Below, one piece after another: positions 11,201 to 12,170 of a DNA stretch of 12,170 nt. Location of the stretch: the NCBI GenBank assembly GCA_020859965.1, contig JAJBVF010000306.1, positions 1 through 12,170 on the forward strand, given 5' to 3'. Numbering within the stretch: position 1 is the stretch's first letter; each line of letters starts with the position of its first letter. The stretch is from Clostridiales bacterium. Lineage in GTDB: Bacteria > Bacillota > Clostridia > Lachnospirales > Lachnospiraceae. The position numbers and the translations under genes were made by a program. The notes under the pieces were generated by a model, which worked only from the letters and a program-made list of their open reading frames with translations, had not been told where the DNA came from and ran no database searches.

Positions 11201-11454
11201 TGCGCGTTCCACTCTTTTATAAGATTAATTCGCTCGTTACACGCGTCGATATCCAACCCAAGGTTAATGGCGAATTGTAATAAGTCCCGGTTTGTCCCAC
11301 TTGTCGGTGGCGTAGTTTTCGCACACGGCTCGAGCAGATATTCGGGCGGGCGGATATAAACCACATCTGTTACTGTTACTATTTGCGGCTTACTTGAACA
11401 GGCTCCACACATCATCAGGCACCCGCTCAGAACTCCAATCGCGAACGCGTTCAT
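11197..11454 (-). CDS. Outer-membrane spanin lipoprotein (Rz1-like)
   Basis: An 85-residue lipoprotein. The signal peptide MNAFAIGVLSGCLMMCGAC ends at the likely lipidated Cys19. The mature part has a Pro-containing RPPEYLLEPCAKTTPP, as is common in Rz1-type o-spanins, and a C-terminal helix with DACNERINLI. It would anchor in the outer membrane and bind the i-spanin across the periplasm to fuse membranes at lysis. It starts 65 bases before the end of the i-spanin gene in another frame and runs beyond it, an overlapping arrangement known for spanin pairs. No strong ribosome binding site is seen, which suggests coupling to the i-spanin. Confidence 0.8.
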   Translation of the reverse strand: MNAFAIGVLSGCLMMCGACSSKPQIVTVTDVVYIRPPEYLLEPCAKTTPPTSGTNRDLLQFAINLGLDIDACNERINLIKEWNAQ

Positions 11455-11731
11455 TTCGTTTCAACAACTCATTCAGTTCATCGCGCGCATCATCCCGCGC
11501 CTTTCTTTCCTTGGCTAATTCTTCTTGCCAGGCGGCAACGAGTCCATCGCGTTTTACAATTTCTGCCGCAAGAATATCTATAGTCTCTTTGTTGGCTTTG
11601 TTAGCCTCTGTAGCTATGGTCGCATTTTGTAGTGCCGCATCACGTTCATCGCGGGTACATTTGTACAGAAAGGCGAGGGTAATGCAAGCAATAAGTAGCG
11701 CAGCTATGAGTACGCTTGAAATACTACCCAT
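11390..11731 (-). CDS. Inner-membrane spanin (Rz-like)
   Basis: A 113-residue protein with one N-terminal membrane helix (SSVLIAALLIACITLAFLY, about residues 5-23) and a long periplasmic coiled coil (residues 30-95, rich in Ala, Glu, Lys and Arg), ending in VRDWSSERVPDDVWSLFK, like the W..-x-x-P-x-x-V-x-x-L ending of many Rz/LysB proteins. It forms the inner half of the spanin complex. AGGAG upstream of the ATG is good. It overlaps the end of the tail adaptor gene by 8 bp and contains the o-spanin start in another frame. An A repeat at 11503-11516 encodes LAKERK in the coiled coil. The spanins lie about 7 kb from holin and lysozyme, so the lysis genes are split. Confidence 0.85.
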   Translation of the reverse strand: MGSISSVLIAALLIACITLAFLYKCTRDERDAALQNATIATEANKANKETIDILAAEIVKRDGLVAAWQEELAKERKARDDARDELNELLKRNERVRDWSSERVPDDVWSLFK

Positions 11732-12170
11732 GCCAGCCGCTCCTGGCCAAAAGCCAGCTATCGGGGACTTCTAATTGGGCTTCCTCTTCTTCACTCGCAG
11801 ATTGGGAACGCATGTTTTGCAGCTGCATGGCATACAACTGTTCAACCTCGTTTACCTTTTGGCTATTGTTTTTGAGGATTGGTACGGCGATTAAGCACGC
11901 CAGTTTCCGCGCCATACTAGCTACAAACATGTCGTCCCAGAGGCTAACCTCGGTTATATCCTGTGTTATTTCCGCCTGGGCGTCTTTCACATTACATAAA
12001 ATCGTTGTAATATTGTCAATTACGCGCACGGCGTATTGTTCTTTGTGCAGCCGGTTTTCTTTTCCTTGGCTATGAATTCGGTGTACCTTGATGGCCTTAT
12101 TCGGCCAGGAATAGGCATATTGCCATTCACTTTCGTATTCTTCAGGGAAATTGGCGAGCAGGGCGAGATT
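11724..12170 (-). CDS. Tail adaptor / tail tubular protein A-like (C-terminal part, cut by window edge)
   Basis: The open frame runs without a stop from the right edge, so only the last 148 residues are seen. They read YESEWQYAYSWPNKAIKVHRI, then ITTILCNVKDAQAEITQDI and LWDDMFVASMARKLACLIAV, then a helix with QKVNEVEQLYAMQLQNMRSQ and a final SWLLARSGWHG. This order (tyrosine-rich strand, D-A strand, W-D-x-x-F-x-x-x-x-A-x-x-L-A, long helix, final W-x-x-A-R) is that of T7 gp11-like tail tubular A / P22 gp4-like adaptors, which attach to the portal. Upstream genes are off-window. The placement before portal is unlike the T7 order, where this gene follows the capsid gene. An A repeat (12058-12071) encodes SQGKEN. 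A GTG at 12029 is only an internal codon. Confidence 0.75.
   Translation of the reverse strand, partial: NLALLANFPEEYESEWQYAYSWPNKAIKVHRIHSQGKENRLHKEQYAVRVIDNITTILCNVKDAQAEITQDITEVSLWDDMFVASMARKLACLIAVPILKNNSQKVNEVEQLYAMQLQNMRSQSASEEEEAQLEVPDSWLLARSGWHG

Noticed and set aside
1..12170. tRNA genes, insertion sequences, integrase or attachment sites
   Set aside because: No cloverleaf-like sequence, transposase or integrase motifs, or terminal inverted repeats typical of insertion sequences were seen.

Overview
The window looks like about 12 kb of a tailed phage or prophage of the podovirus type infecting a Gram-negative host. The host type is inferred from the gene content: a two-component spanin pair with an outer-membrane lipoprotein, a second phage lipoprotein, and an LPS-type (GT9) glycosyltransferase. 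The structural genes (portal, a Bbp19-like protein, scaffold, major capsid, Bbp16-like cement) are of the kind found in Bordetella phage BPP-1 and its relatives. I cannot name the host genus, and no host chromosomal gene or att site is visible.

Layout. Bases 1-383 are non-coding and hold two tandem sigma70-like promoters, an overlapping dyad that could be an operator, and a 23-bp tandem repeat. From 384 to 2406 a short plus-strand operon encodes a GT9 glycosyltransferase, a lipoprotein with a doubled signal sequence, and a small SSB-like OB-fold protein. A convergent non-coding stretch (2407-2542) separates it from the long minus-strand late operon. Read leftward from the right edge, that operon is: tail-adaptor/tail tubular protein A (cut by the edge), i-spanin, o-spanin, a GNAT-like protein, a Gly/Ser-rich small protein, portal, a Bbp19-like protein, a small basic protein, scaffold, a cysteine-rich beta-helix protein, an HNH-type endonuclease, major capsid protein, cement protein, holin, terminase small subunit and lysozyme. 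Many junctions are ATGA overlaps or gaps under 80 bp, as expected of one transcription unit.

How the genes fit together. Portal, scaffold, capsid and cement build the head. The small terminase subunit selects DNA for packaging, and the tail adaptor joins portal to tail. Holin, cytoplasmic lysozyme and spanins open the inner membrane, the wall and the outer membrane in turn. The plus-strand genes look like an accessory cassette: the glycosyltransferase and lipoprotein could alter the host surface (inference).

The most unusual content is not a gene. Three families of short dispersed repeats recur through the window: A (core AGCCAAGGAAAA), B (CTCA-NN-CGCCGC-NN-GGCTT) and C (palindrome TGCCTGCGGCAGGCA and variants). 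They sit in gaps, at gene starts where they supply ribosome binding sites, at gene ends where they supply stop codons and C-terminal tails, in inverted pairs resembling terminators, and in frame inside genes. They often occur as B-C-A composites. A is strongly biased to one DNA strand across both operons. The cysteine-rich beta-helix protein between scaffold and capsid is the most unusual single gene.
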